Positions 41,285-50,533 of a stretch of DNA of 64,000 nt are shown one piece after another. The stretch spans positions 248,001 through 312,000 of the forward strand of contig CAWKAZ010000012.1 in the NCBI GenBank assembly GCA_963847715.1, read 5' to 3'. The notes under the pieces were generated by a model. The model did no database searches and was not told the origin of the DNA. It saw only the letters and a list, made by a program, of their open reading frames with translations. The first letter of the stretch is position 1, and every line of letters begins with the position of its first letter. This stretch comes from Acidiflorens sp963847715 (lineage in GTDB: Bacteria; Acidobacteriota; Terriglobia; Terriglobales; Acidobacteriaceae). The translations under genes and the position numbers were made by a program.

Positions 41285-41317
41285 AATGCGCCGAGGTTTC
41301 CCGGCGCATTATTTTTT
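41285..41317 (+). terminator. intrinsic terminator after the DUF1326 gene
   Basis: AATGCGCCG (41285-41293) and CGGCGCATT (41302-41310) form a 9-bp perfect stem followed by A and six T. Confidence 0.9.
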
Positions 41318-41349
41318 GTCACGTTACCCACGATGGGGATGGTTCACGC

Positions 41350-42468
41350 ATGTCGAGAGTGAGTAGCAGATTTGCGCGGCTGGCCTTTGTCGCACTGGCG
41401 TGCGCTGGCTGGATAAATCTTGCCCCGGCGCAGCAGGTCTCTACTCCGGGGAACGTCCCATCCAATTTCGGTGCAGATGCTGAGTTCGCGTCCTGGGTTC
41501 AGTCGCAACTTGTTCCCTACACCGAACCAGCGACTGGTCGGTACGCCGTCGGCGGACAAGTCATGGGGACGCTACTGAAGCATCTTCCCGCTGAGCGCAC
41601 GCATCGAACGTGGGATCTGCGCATCGCCAAGAATGCCGGGAATGTTTTTTCGTCTCCCGACGGAACGATTTTCGTCGACGAAGAATTTGCGCAGGCCATG
41701 GGCCCGAGAGCGGGTCTGTGGGCGGCGGCTCTCTCGCATGAAATCTCGCATGTCGTTCATCGTGACTGGGCGCGACGGTATTTACTGCAGAAGTCGCTGG
41801 CGCAGGATCGAGGTTCGCAAGTCTCTCTCGGTGATACGGTCGTGATCGCGGGTTCCTGGGTCGATGCGCGAGGCGCATCGCAACAGCTCTCTGATTTTTG
41901 CCAAACGATGGAACTGGAGGCGGACGCCGACGGTCTGATGCTGATGACGCGCGCCGGATTTGATCCTGACTTCGTGCCCGCGCTGCACCATTTGATGGAA
42001 GCGAGGTTCGGGCATTCTGACGGGAATATCATCGACTCCACCCATCCACGCTGGGGCGAGCGCGACGAGAAACTGCAAAAAGTGTTGGCCGCTGCTGGTA
42101 AAGAGTACGACCATCTTTGGCCGGATCGCTACGCGTCTCCGGGCGGGAACTCGCCCATCGTTGTGTCCGCTGGCGTGCCTACCTTTGAGCGCGTTGGCAC
42201 GGGAGAACTGCAAATCCTAGTGACGCTGAACTGCCGGAATCTCGCAGGTTCGTTGGAAGTCGTCCTGCGTTATTCTGCTGGCGACTCTGGAGCTGTTTCG
42301 GAGCTCCGCCAGTTCACTGGATGCACATCGAGCCATTCGGTGATTACGTTCAGCATGCCGTCGTCAGAAACTCGCCGGGGGCATGCGCATGCTGTGGCCG
42401 AGATTTCCGTCCTTGACGACAGCGGAACGCTTTTGACTCGTTCCCGCGCGGTCATGCCGGTGCGGTGA
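41350..42468 (+). CDS. exported M48-family metallopeptidase
   Basis: 372 residues from the ATG at 41350, giving a signal peptide 'LAFVALACAGWINLAPAQ'. The zinc motif is 'LSHEISHVVHRDWARRY' (HExxH) and the third ligand Glu is in 'ELEADADGLMLMTRAGFDPD', as in BepA/LoiP-type periplasmic M48 peptidases. A C-terminal 110-residue beta region is extra. Probable role in outer-membrane protein quality control. The upstream open frame to 41230 crosses a terminator and is not used. Confidence 0.88.
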   Translation: MSRVSSRFARLAFVALACAGWINLAPAQQVSTPGNVPSNFGADAEFASWVQSQLVPYTEPATGRYAVGGQVMGTLLKHLPAERTHRTWDLRIAKNAGNVFSSPDGTIFVDEEFAQAMGPRAGLWAAALSHEISHVVHRDWARRYLLQKSLAQDRGSQVSLGDTVVIAGSWVDARGASQQLSDFCQTMELEADADGLMLMTRAGFDPDFVPALHHLMEARFGHSDGNIIDSTHPRWGERDEKLQKVLAAAGKEYDHLWPDRYASPGGNSPIVVSAGVPTFERVGTGELQILVTLNCRNLAGSLEVVLRYSAGDSGAVSELRQFTGCTSSHSVITFSMPSSETRRGHAHAVAEISVLDDSGTLLTRSRAVMPVR

Positions 42469-42521
42469 CGCTGCCAGTCAGGGGCAGAGCTCCAATCCCC
42501 AGGGTGTCGGCGGTTGGCATG

Positions 42522-42556
42522 CCCACTTCTCGAAAGGCGCGAGAAGTGGGGCACCC
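42522..42556. repeat. dispersed hairpin repeat, intergenic copy
   Basis: CCCACTTCTCG (42522-42532) and CGAGAAGTGGG (42540-42550), a perfect 11-bp stem with loop AAAGGCG and tail GCACCC. This free copy defines the family also found in alaS and the solute-binding protein gene. Confidence 0.85.
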
Positions 42557-42660
42557 CATTGATTTTTCGTGGCGGCAGTGAAAGGGGAATCTGTTTCGAC
42601 CGTCTACAGATTGGTTTCGTTGACTTGCCTGTTTCAGCAACGTAAGATTTGCGCCTACCA

Positions 42661-45174
42661 ATGATCGGGCAAACCATCTCTCACTACCGCATCGTCGAGA
42701 AGCTCGGCGGCGGCGGTATGGGTGTGGTTTACAAGGCCGAGGATTTGAAACTTGGCCGGTTTGTTGCCCTCAAGTTCCTCCCTGACGACGTTGCCAAGGA
42801 CCCGCAGGCGCTCAGCCGCTTCGAACGCGAAGCGAAAGCGGCGTCGGCGCTGAACCATCCTAATATTTGCACGATTTACGAAATCGACGATCAGCATGGC
42901 GCGGCATTCATTGCCATGGAGTTTCTGGAGGGCGCGACGCTGAAGCATCATATTGCGGGGCGTCCGCTGGAAATGGATGTGCTGCTGCCGATTGCGATCG
43001 ACATTGCGGACGCGCTGGATGCGGCCCATTCGAAAGGCATCGTTCATCGCGACATTAAACCGGCCAACATCTTTGTCACAGAACGAGGGCACGCCAAAGT
43101 TTTGGATTTCGGGTTGGCGAAGGTCGGGGTTGCGGGCGGTTCGTCGAACCCGGTTTTGTCGGCGAACACGATGACTGCGGTGGATGAACAGCACCTTACG
43201 AGTCCGGGCTCGGCCCTCGGCACTGTCTCTTACATGTCGCCGGAGCAGGCGCGGGCGAAGGAACTGGACGCGCGCAGCGATCTGTTTTCGTTTGGAGCGG
43301 TGTTATATGAGATGGCTACGGGCGCGTTGCCTTTTCGGGGAGAGAGTTCTGCGGTCATCTTCAAAGCGATTCTGGATGGTGCGCCGACATCGGTGGCGCG
43401 GCTGAATCCCGATGCTCCGGTTGAACTGGAACGGATCATCAGCAAGGCTCTGGAAAAGGACCGCAACCTGCGTTATCAGCACGCGTCCGACATGCGAAGT
43501 GACCTCCAGCGACTGAAGCGAGACAGCGACTCCAGTCGCAGCCGGGCGGCGGTTGCCGAGCCGGACACTTCTTTGAGCAGTGCGGGAGCGGCGACGAGTG
43601 CGGTTGGACCAACTTCCTCAGCGGCGTCGATCTCCGCAAAAACGATCAGCGGCCCGATTGCTGGCGCGGCTTCGAGCTCTAGTGTCGCGGCTGCGCCGCC
43701 AGTCGCGAAGAAATCGTGGGCCTTGGTGGCGGTGGTCGCAGTCATCGTGCTCGCTGCGCTGGCGGCGGGTGGATATTACTTCTTACACCGCACGTCTGGC
43801 GCGATTGAATCGGTTGCGGTATTGCCGTTGGCGAATGCTACTTCCAACGCTGAAATGGACTATCTGGCGGACGGCATCACCGAGGGAGTGATCAACCATC
43901 TGTCGCGGCTTCCGGGGTTGCGGGTGATGGCGCGGTCGACCGTTTTCCGCTACCGAGGGGCGCAGCAGGATCCGATGCAGATTGGGCGCGATCTGAAGGT
44001 GGCGGCGGTGATTGTAGGCCGATTGAACCAGCACGGCGACACGCTGAACGTTGAGACCGAGATGGTCAATGTCAGCAACGGCTCGCAGATCTGGGGTGAG
44101 CAGTATCAGCGTAAAGCGTCGGATATTGCGTCTCTGCAGGACGACATTGCCTCGGACATTTCCGGGCAGTTGCGGTTGAAGACTGGCGGTAGTGGCGATC
44201 AAAAGAAGCATGCTACTGAAAATGCCGAGGCTTACCAGTTTTACGTGAAAGGGCGTTTTTATCTGGTGCAACGTACGCGCGACAGCCTTGACAAGGCTGT
44301 GGATCAATTCAACCAGGCGGTTGCCAAGGATCCGAATTACGCACAGGCCTATGCCGGGTTGGCAGCTACGCAGCTCATCATCTTTGATCGCGGGTGGATC
44401 TCTCCTGATGAAGCTTCGCCCAAGATCCGCAGCGCGGCGCAAAGGGCGATCGACCTCGACCCGACTCTGGCCGAACCGCATGCCGTCCTGGCAGCCCTGA
44501 AGGAATTGGCGGATTGGGACTGGGCGGGAGCCGAAGCGGAATATCGCAAGGCGATTGGATTGAATCCGAACGACGTTACAACCCATCATTGGTATGCGCT
44601 TCTGCTCGAGAACCTGGGTCGAGTCAACGAGGCACTGACGCAGATAGAGAAAGGTCTGGCGCTCGATCCTGCTTCTCCCCAGATGAATGCGAATCACAGC
44701 GGGATACTGATTGACCTGCACCGTTACGACGAGGCTCTGTCGTTATTGAACGGGCTCATTGCCGCCAATCCGGAATTCCCAGTGAACTATGCAATGCGAG
44801 GCGACGTGTATTGGTTCCGGGGAAATCAGGACGCTGCAGCGGCGGATTGGGCAATGGAGATGAAAGCCAACGGGCGTCTGGAATGGGCGGAAGCATTCGC
44901 GGCGGGGTATCGACAAGGGAAGATGAAGGGGGCGTGCGAAGGAATGCTTGCGGTCCTGAAGAGCGAAAGTAAAACGCAATATGTCTCACCCAACGAGTTC
45001 GCGCGTTTTTACGGACTGATGGGGGACCGCGACCAAATGTTCGAATGGCTGGAAAAGGGCTATGCGGGGCGGGCGGGGCGCATGGAATATCTGAAGACCG
45101 AAGTTTATCTTGAACCTTTTCACTCGGACCCGCGATACGTGGATCTGCTCAAACGCATGGGGTTGCCGCAGTGA
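42661..45174 (+). CDS. membrane Ser/Thr protein kinase with TolB-like and TPR output
   Basis: 837 residues from ATG 42661. Kinase domain (about 1-265): Gly loop 'EKLGGGGMGVVYKAED', Lys in 'FVALKFLP', catalytic loop 'GIVHRDIKPANIFV', 'VLDFGLAKVG' and 'SYMSPEQARAKELDARSD'. A Ser/Ala-rich linker and one membrane helix 'SWALVAVVAVIVLAALAAGG' follow. Outside lies a TolB-N/adenylate-cyclase-type module ('VAVLPLANATSNAEMDYLAD', 'VIVGRLNQHGDTLNVETEMV') and then several TPRs. This architecture is abundant in Acidobacteriota and senses or scaffolds extracytoplasmic signals. Substrates unknown. No ribosome site is visible. Confidence 0.93.
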   Translation: MIGQTISHYRIVEKLGGGGMGVVYKAEDLKLGRFVALKFLPDDVAKDPQALSRFEREAKAASALNHPNICTIYEIDDQHGAAFIAMEFLEGATLKHHIAGRPLEMDVLLPIAIDIADALDAAHSKGIVHRDIKPANIFVTERGHAKVLDFGLAKVGVAGGSSNPVLSANTMTAVDEQHLTSPGSALGTVSYMSPEQARAKELDARSDLFSFGAVLYEMATGALPFRGESSAVIFKAILDGAPTSVARLNPDAPVELERIISKALEKDRNLRYQHASDMRSDLQRLKRDSDSSRSRAAVAEPDTSLSSAGAATSAVGPTSSAASISAKTISGPIAGAASSSSVAAAPPVAKKSWALVAVVAVIVLAALAAGGYYFLHRTSGAIESVAVLPLANATSNAEMDYLADGITEGVINHLSRLPGLRVMARSTVFRYRGAQQDPMQIGRDLKVAAVIVGRLNQHGDTLNVETEMVNVSNGSQIWGEQYQRKASDIASLQDDIASDISGQLRLKTGGSGDQKKHATENAEAYQFYVKGRFYLVQRTRDSLDKAVDQFNQAVAKDPNYAQAYAGLAATQLIIFDRGWISPDEASPKIRSAAQRAIDLDPTLAEPHAVLAALKELADWDWAGAEAEYRKAIGLNPNDVTTHHWYALLLENLGRVNEALTQIEKGLALDPASPQMNANHSGILIDLHRYDEALSLLNGLIAANPEFPVNYAMRGDVYWFRGNQDAAAADWAMEMKANGRLEWAEAFAAGYRQGKMKGACEGMLAVLKSESKTQYVSPNEFARFYGLMGDRDQMFEWLEKGYAGRAGRMEYLKTEVYLEPFHSDPRYVDLLKRMGLPQ

Positions 45175-45233
45175 GCGAGTTTTTCGTTTAGGCCGCCGCG
45201 GTATACTCCAACGGTCGAAGGGGAAGTCCCCAT

Positions 45234-45449
45234 ATGAAAATATTGAATATCGTCGGTGTGGTATTGCTGCTGCTGGGAGTCCTGTCGTTTGTTGTTCCGA
45301 TTCCGCAACGGGAGGAACATTCGGTAAAGATCGGGGACGCGAAGTTGGGGGTCCAGACCCAGACCAACGAGCGACTTCCGATTGGGGCGAGCTTGGTTAT
45401 TGTGGCGGCCGGAACCGCGTGTTTGATTTTCGGAAACCGCAAGCAGTAG
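45234..45449 (+). CDS. small two-helix membrane protein
   Basis: 71 residues. Hydrophobic segments 'IVGVVLLLLGVLSFVVPI' and 'IGASLVIVAAGTACLIFG' flank a charged loop 'QREEHSVKIGDAKLGVQTQT'. GAAGGGGAAG precedes the ATG. Its 'GvvLlllGvlsf...G.s.vIvaaG..llv' layout is seen in small proteins of Acidobacteriota of unknown function. It follows the kinase gene by 59 bases. Confidence 0.7.
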   Translation: MKILNIVGVVLLLLGVLSFVVPIPQREEHSVKIGDAKLGVQTQTNERLPIGASLVIVAAGTACLIFGNRKQ

Positions 45450-45479
45450 CGGGCAATCCCTCGGCAAGTCCGAGACGCA

Positions 45480-45605
45480 GCCCCTAAAGGGGCGGCTAAT
45501 TTAGGGAGACTTGCGGTATCGCTGAAGCGATACCCTGATACGAACAAGCGACATCCTGATGCGAACCAGCGACATCCTGATACAAAACCTACCCTGATAC
45601 AGAAC
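45480..45605. repeat. double-hairpin element, copy C, with decayed tandem tail
   Basis: GCCCC-TAAA-GGGGC (45480-45493) and GGTATCGC-TGAA-GCGATACC (45515-45534). The tail CTGATACGAA is then repeated in decayed form (about 22-bp units with AGCGACATCCTGAT) to about 45603, parallel to the larger array after copy A. Confidence 0.8.
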
Positions 45606-45693
45606 TCTGTTTTTTCGCCAACTTGTGTGGCGTCTCGGGCTTGCTCTTGGTTAGACTTCTCTTTCTCTCCACTTTTTTCCAAAGGAGCAATCC

Positions 45694-47469
45694 ATGTCGA
45701 AGGCAATCGTACGTTTCCTCGCCATTCTCGGCGCGCTGTGGCTGATTGGAATGGTGATCGTGATGGTGGCGGTGATCGGGGCGAAGGGGAAAGTTCCGTC
45801 GAAAACGATTCTGGAAGCTAATTTTGAGCAATCGTTTCCCGAGGTTGTGCCGGACACTCCATCGGCGCAGTGGATGATGAATGGGCAGTCGACGCTGCGC
45901 GATGTTGTGGACGCCATTGATCGCGGGTCGGGCGACGATCGCGTGGTCGGCATGGTCGCCAAGATTGGCGCGGCTCCGATGAGCATGGCGCAGATTCAGG
46001 AGATTCGGGACGCGGTCCAGCGTTTTCGCGCGCACAAGAAATTTGCGGTCGCGTACTCGGAGACATTCGGTGAGTTCGGGCCGGGGAACGGCGCTTATTA
46101 CCTGGCGACGGCGTTTGACCGCATCTATCTGCAACCCTCGGGTGACATCGGATTGACCGGCATCATGATGGAGTCTCCGTTTGTGAAAGGGACGCTCGGC
46201 AAGCTGGGGGTGACGTTCCACGGCGATCATCGTTACGAGTACAAGAACGCGTTGAATTTCTACACGGAGACCAAGTACACCGTTCCACACAAAGAGGCGA
46301 TGACGGCGCTCATGACTGCCTGGTTCAACCAGATCAAGGACGGAGTGTGCCAGGCGCGGCAGATTGCTCCGGAGAAGTTCGAGGCGATCGTGGATGCCGG
46401 TCCGTATCTGGGGAAGGAAGCGGTGGATGCGAAGCTGGTAGACGATGTTGAATATCGCGATCAGGTTTATGACAAGGTAAAGAAACAGGCGGGTGACGGA
46501 GCGGAGTTGCTGTATCTGGATAAGTATCTGAACCGCGCGGGGCGTCCGCATGATCGGGGAAAGACGGTCGCGCTGGTGTTTGGCGTGGGCGGAGTGACGC
46601 GCGGCAAGAGCGATTACGACCCGGTGCAGGGCAACCAGAATATGGGATCGGATACGGTGGCGGCGGCGATTCGGACGGCGGTCGAAGATCGCGATGTGAA
46701 GGCAATTTTGTTTCGAGTAGATAGTCCGGGAGGATCGTACGTGGCCTCGGACACGATCTGGCGCGAAGTGGTGCGGGCGCGGCAGGCGGGCAAGCCGGTG
46801 ATTGTGTCGATGGGAAATCTGGCGGGGTCGGGTGGATATTTTGTGGCGATGGCTGCGGACAAGATTGTGGCTGAGCCGGGAACGATTACGGCGTCGATCG
46901 GCGTTCTCGGCGGAAAGATGCTGACCAGCGGCTTGTGGGACAAGGTCGGACTGTCGTGGGATGAAATCCATCAGGGGCAGAATGCGACGATGTTCACCGG
47001 CACTCACGATTACTCTCCGGCGGAGTGGGCGCGGTTCGAGGCGTGGCTGGATCGCGTGTATGTGGATTTCACCGGGAAGGTTGCGGAGGGGCGCAAGCTT
47101 CCGAAAGAAAAAGTGCTGGAGATTGCGAAGGGGAGAATCTGGTCAGGACAGGACGCGAAGAATCTTGGGCTGGTGGATGAACTTGGCGGCTACGATGTGG
47201 CGCTGAAGCTGGCGAAGAAAGCGGCGGGAGTTCCGGAAAGTGACGATGTGAAGATCGTGGTGTATCCGCGGCCGAAGAGTTTTCTGGAGAGTCTGCTGCA
47301 ACGTCGCGGCGCGGATAACAGCGATAAGGAAGCGGTGAGCCAGGCGCTGGCGCGGATCTTGCAGGATGTACAGCCGGTGGCGCGGGAGTTGCGGGCCGCG
47401 GGTATTAAAGCCGAGGACTCGGAGCAGGATGATGCGCTTCAGATGCCGGCGTTTGAGGTGGGGAAGTAG
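45694..47469 (+). CDS. sppA: signal peptide peptidase SppA, long (67K) type
   Basis: 591 residues with an N-terminal membrane anchor 'LGALWLIGMVIVMVAVIG'. Two S49 domains: the N domain carries the general-base Lys in 'HRYEYKNALNFYTETKYT', the C domain the nucleophilic Ser in 'SMGNLAGSGGYFVAMAADKI' after 'FRVDSPGGSYVASD'. The enzyme degrades cleaved signal peptides in the membrane. AAAGGAG precedes the ATG. Length and domain order match the E. coli 67K form. Confidence 0.93.
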   Translation: MSKAIVRFLAILGALWLIGMVIVMVAVIGAKGKVPSKTILEANFEQSFPEVVPDTPSAQWMMNGQSTLRDVVDAIDRGSGDDRVVGMVAKIGAAPMSMAQIQEIRDAVQRFRAHKKFAVAYSETFGEFGPGNGAYYLATAFDRIYLQPSGDIGLTGIMMESPFVKGTLGKLGVTFHGDHRYEYKNALNFYTETKYTVPHKEAMTALMTAWFNQIKDGVCQARQIAPEKFEAIVDAGPYLGKEAVDAKLVDDVEYRDQVYDKVKKQAGDGAELLYLDKYLNRAGRPHDRGKTVALVFGVGGVTRGKSDYDPVQGNQNMGSDTVAAAIRTAVEDRDVKAILFRVDSPGGSYVASDTIWREVVRARQAGKPVIVSMGNLAGSGGYFVAMAADKIVAEPGTITASIGVLGGKMLTSGLWDKVGLSWDEIHQGQNATMFTGTHDYSPAEWARFEAWLDRVYVDFTGKVAEGRKLPKEKVLEIAKGRIWSGQDAKNLGLVDELGGYDVALKLAKKAAGVPESDDVKIVVYPRPKSFLESLLQRRGADNSDKEAVSQALARILQDVQPVARELRAAGIKAEDSEQDDALQMPAFEVGK

Positions 47470-47526
47470 GGTTGGAAGGGAACTTCCCGGCAGCTGCTAA
47501 AGAGTGTGTGTTAGAGCTATTCTTTC

Positions 47527-47605
47527 GCCCCTTCGGGGCTTGATCATTTCCCGCTTACTACCCACGGCTTGCGCCGTGGGCTGTATTCTCACGCCGCTTC
47601 GCGGC
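47527..47605. repeat. three-hairpin element, copy 2
   Basis: GCCCC-TTC-GGGGC (47527-47539), CCCACGGC-TTGC-GCCGTGGG (47561-47580) and GCCGC-TTC-GCGGC (47593-47605). Same plan as 20890-20968. It lies between the convergent sppA and lipase-like genes. Confidence 0.8.
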
Positions 47606-47615
47606 TAAACGGTGG

Positions 47616-48860
47616 TCAGCGCTTCTTTTTCTGGGGCGCGAGTTCTCGGTCGAAGAAGTCGGCGGCCATTTGCGATACCTGACTGTGTACGGATTCGCGA
47701 TCGACGCCTGGGTTGTCCACAAAGAGTTGGGGAAGCTGCTTCTTGCCTGCCTCGGTGCCGACATCGAGGAAAGTATAGTGGCCGACGCCGCCGGGCAGGA
47801 TTGTGAGTTTGGCAGCGCGGATATTCGAAGCGAAGAACTGCGAGTTGTCGGCGGGAGGAGCAATTTGGTCCGCTGCTCCGGCGACGATTTCTACCGGGAT
47901 CGCGATCTCGCGCAGACTCTCCGGGCTGAACGCCTGAGCAACCGCGGGAGCGATGGCGAAGACGGCTCGGATGCGCGGGTCACGATAGGAGTCGCCGGCG
48001 TGTTGCAGCGCTTGTTGCATGTGGGGTTTCTCTTTTTGGGCTTTAAACTTCTCCATCAGGTCCGGCATCTCGGGAGGATTGCACGCGTCCGGTTGCTTGT
48101 CGGTCGTTTTTTTGTTACACCAGGCTAGAAGCCGATTCCAGTCAGTTTTCGCGCCGGCGAGTTCCATCATGGTGTAGCCGCCATAGGAAAAGCCGGCGGC
48201 GCCGATGCGATCAGGGTCGATCTTGTTGCCGAAGCGCTGATCTTTCAGCAGGGCATCGATCGCCGTGGTGATGTCCTTTGCGCGCTCCCAGCCTTCGACG
48301 AATCCCTCGGTTGTGTATCCGGTGACAGCGTTGTTGCCGGGATGGTTTACAGCGACGACGATGTAGCCACGCGAGGCGAGATAGGTGCCGAGCCATGCCA
48401 TCTGCATAGCGCTGCCTCCGGTGCCGTGCGAGAGGGCGACGAGTGGAAATCGGTTAAAGGCCGGAGCCAGAACGGCATCTTTGGCAGCGAGACCTGCGGA
48501 GAACAGCGGCGCGTCGGGCGGGCCAATGAGCTGGTCTTTTTCGTCGGCGCCGTTTTCGGAGGGATACCAGACGATGCCGTCCAGCTTGTGAGTTTCGGAG
48601 CCGCGCCAGTTGTAGTCTTCGGGCGCAGGAAATTCGCGGAAGCTGAAGCCCACGGGGTGGAGGATCGGCGCGTCTTTTTTCTCTTTCTTTTCGTTCTTTT
48701 CTTTGGGTGCGCCGAAACAAGAGGCCGCGAGAAAAATTACAGCTGCGGTGAGGAAAAGAATGCAATTCGGCCTGAACCCGCCCCGGAATCCAACGATTAG
48801 GCTGCGTGTAGGAGACCAGGCATGGCTGCGTGGTTGGAGCGGAACTGTGGACCCCATCAT
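47616..48860 (-). CDS. alpha/beta-hydrolase lipoprotein (PAF-acetylhydrolase/dienelactone hydrolase-like)
   Basis: 414 residues from the ATG at 48860. The N-terminus has a hydrophobic segment ending in a lipobox-like 'FLAASCFGAP', so it is probably lipid-anchored, followed by a Lys/Glu linker 'KEKNEKKEKKD'. Catalytic features: oxyanion 'LVALSHGTGGSAMQMAWLG', nucleophile Ser in 'GAAGFSYGGYTMMELAGA', probable Asp in 'VEIVAGAADQIAPP' and His in 'GVGHYTFLDVG'. The frame extends to 49067 but would overlap the next gene. Substrate likely an ester; not known. Confidence 0.85.
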   Translation of the reverse strand: MMGSTVPLQPRSHAWSPTRSLIVGFRGGFRPNCILFLTAAVIFLAASCFGAPKEKNEKKEKKDAPILHPVGFSFREFPAPEDYNWRGSETHKLDGIVWYPSENGADEKDQLIGPPDAPLFSAGLAAKDAVLAPAFNRFPLVALSHGTGGSAMQMAWLGTYLASRGYIVVAVNHPGNNAVTGYTTEGFVEGWERAKDITTAIDALLKDQRFGNKIDPDRIGAAGFSYGGYTMMELAGAKTDWNRLLAWCNKKTTDKQPDACNPPEMPDLMEKFKAQKEKPHMQQALQHAGDSYRDPRIRAVFAIAPAVAQAFSPESLREIAIPVEIVAGAADQIAPPADNSQFFASNIRAAKLTILPGGVGHYTFLDVGTEAGKKQLPQLFVDNPGVDRESVHSQVSQMAADFFDRELAPQKKKR

Positions 48861-48967
48861 TCGTCCAATATAGAGGTATTCGCGGCTGGGGGAAACTCGC
48901 TGCAGCATTTGCCGGAACGCTGATCCCCGAAGAGAAGATTTTGAAGCGTAGCCGTTTTTTTTGCCAA

Positions 48968-49636
48968 CTATCGGACCAAACGGTTGCAGACTTCGGTAAG
49001 CAGCTCGGGCAGGGGCATTTGAAATGCTTCGACCTTGAACCCACGAGCTACGCACTCGAATGTGCAATCGTGAAAGGGAAGAATGTAATGGCTAAGGTCA
49101 CGCCATGCGGCTGCTTTGTAGCACGAGTGAACAGCATTGATTGCCTCAAGCTCTTTCAACCATATCGAGTTCTTGACCGCCATCGGTTGGTATCCCGCAA
49201 GCCCCTTTCCGCTCAACGGATGACCGTGAAGAACTTCGTCGTTCGGAGTGCCCATTTTTGTGCAGATACACCGCTCGAATTCAACAACCGCAAGTTTCCC
49301 ACTTAGGTTGCTGTTAGGGTCGCGCACCGACACGTACGATCCGTCCCAGTTTGGATCAATATCACGCAGGAAAAATGTGAGGAATGTCCGGTGATCGTTT
49401 CGAAGCAGGTATGGTAAAGGGGCGCCTGTATCCCAAGAAACTGGGAACACCACAGGAACGGCGTATGGCTCGCCTTTTGCCGCTGCGAGACTTCGTTCTG
49501 CCTGAAGGACCGCGTCCCGAGCCGCCCTGAACTCCTCAACTTCACCGCCACGATGTTTCGGAGCAAGTGCTTTAGCCGCTCTTGAAGCCCGCCCCTGCGC
49601 CTCGCGGAGCGCGGTTTCAAGTTCAGGGATTTTCAT
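48968..49636 (-). CDS. hypothetical protein
   Basis: 222 residues from ATG 49636 ('MKIPELETALREAQGRASRA'). An N-terminal helical hairpin leads to a compact region with 'VLHGHPLSGKGLAGYQPMAV', 'KNSIWLKELEAINAVHSCY' and 'LSHYILPFHDCTFECVARGF'. The His-rich 'HGHPL' and 'HYILPFHDCTFEC' segments look conserved and might bind metal, but I do not recognise the family. Internal codon phase is clean. Confidence 0.6.
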   Translation of the reverse strand: MKIPELETALREAQGRASRAAKALAPKHRGGEVEEFRAARDAVLQAERSLAAAKGEPYAVPVVFPVSWDTGAPLPYLLRNDHRTFLTFFLRDIDPNWDGSYVSVRDPNSNLSGKLAVVEFERCICTKMGTPNDEVLHGHPLSGKGLAGYQPMAVKNSIWLKELEAINAVHSCYKAAAWRDLSHYILPFHDCTFECVARGFKVEAFQMPLPELLTEVCNRLVR

Positions 49637-49733
49637 CGCGTTCTCTCTTCGAGGAGGTTCAGAAGTCTCAGCGATAGCATAACGGATGTAAACGGGCGAT
49701 CGCACTCAGAATCGCCGAGTTCGGGCTTCAGCA

Positions 49734-50009
49734 CTACACGCCGAGTTTCTTGACTTCCTCGTTGTAGTACTTGCGGTAGAGGATGGTCCACTCCTCGGAG
49801 CCTTCGATGATGGTGCGGCGCTGGCTTTCGATTTTCTGGCGCGCGGCCTGGTCGATGCGGGCTTCCTGCATGAGGAGCTCTTCGAGGATTTTGCGGACCT
49901 CGAGGCGGATGGTGTTGCGGTCCTCGATGAAATCGACCTCGTCCAGTTCAGCGACGGCGTCGGTGACGCTGTGGGCGAGTTTGTTGACTTTGTCGCGGCT
50001 CAATCGCAC
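49734..50009 (-). CDS. DUF507 family protein (first paralogue)
   Basis: 91 residues, all helical: 'MRLSRDKVNKLAHSVTDAVA', then 'IRLEVRKILEELLMQEARID' and 'WTILYRKYYNEEVKKLGV'. This matches DUF507. A second, more divergent copy lies 205 bp upstream on the same strand with a double-hairpin element between. The family has no known function; conserved pairing of two DUF507 genes suggests a heteromer. Confidence 0.8.
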   Translation of the reverse strand: MRLSRDKVNKLAHSVTDAVAELDEVDFIEDRNTIRLEVRKILEELLMQEARIDQAARQKIESQRRTIIEGSEEWTILYRKYYNEEVKKLGV

Positions 50010-50042
50010 GGCAGGGTATCCCTCAAAAAACTGTCAACCTCA

Positions 50043-50095
50043 GCGGCTAAAGCCGCGTTGGAAAAACTGCTCTAATCGCAGCGCTGAAGCGCTGC
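50043..50095. repeat. double-hairpin element, copy G, between DUF507 genes
   Basis: GCGGC-TAAA-GCCGC (50043-50056) and GCAGCGC-TGAA-GCGCTGC (50078-50095), with a tail GCCACCCAAAATC that is repeated in decayed form (ACCCAAAATC etc.) to about 50150. Confidence 0.85.
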
Positions 50096-50214
50096 GCCAC
50101 CCAAAATCTTCTAACCAAAATCTTTCACCCAGAACCTTCTACCCAAAATCCCCCACGCAGTTACATGACCTGCGCAGCCAGAAAAGCAATGATCTACAAT
50201 CACGACACCAAATC

Positions 50215-50493
50215 CTAAAGTACGGCTTTGTATTTCTTCACCAGTTCGGTTTTTACTTTTCGGAACATTTCCTGGTAGTTGGCGCCGCTCTTCTGCAGTT
50301 CCTCGGAATAAGCTTCGAGAATGACGCGCACTTCGTCGTTGATGCGGTCTTCGAGAGCCAGTTCTTCGAGCAGGGCGGCGTGCACCTTCTCGTTGAGAGC
50401 AGGCATTGCCTTGGTCTCGATGAGGCCGCTGGCTACCAGTTTTTTGGAAACTTCGCGGGCGAGATAGCCCACATACTCTTTGGAAAAAAGCAT
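50215..50493 (-). CDS. DUF507 family protein (second paralogue)
   Basis: 92 residues: 'MLFSKEYVGYLAREVSKKLV', 'LEELALEDRINDEVRVILEA' and 'NYQEMFRKVKTELVKKYKAV'. Same length and helix pattern as the gene at 49734, so an ancient tandem duplicate. ATG 50493. Confidence 0.8.
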   Translation of the reverse strand: MLFSKEYVGYLAREVSKKLVASGLIETKAMPALNEKVHAALLEELALEDRINDEVRVILEAYSEELQKSGANYQEMFRKVKTELVKKYKAVL

Positions 50494-50533
50494 GATTATG
50501 CGCTGTTTTGTAAGGGAAAGTTTAACACAAGCG

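Noticed and set aside
41230..41349. N-terminal extension of the M48 peptidase
   Set aside because: It crosses a strong intrinsic terminator (41285-41317), and the ATG at 41350 gives a proper signal peptide.
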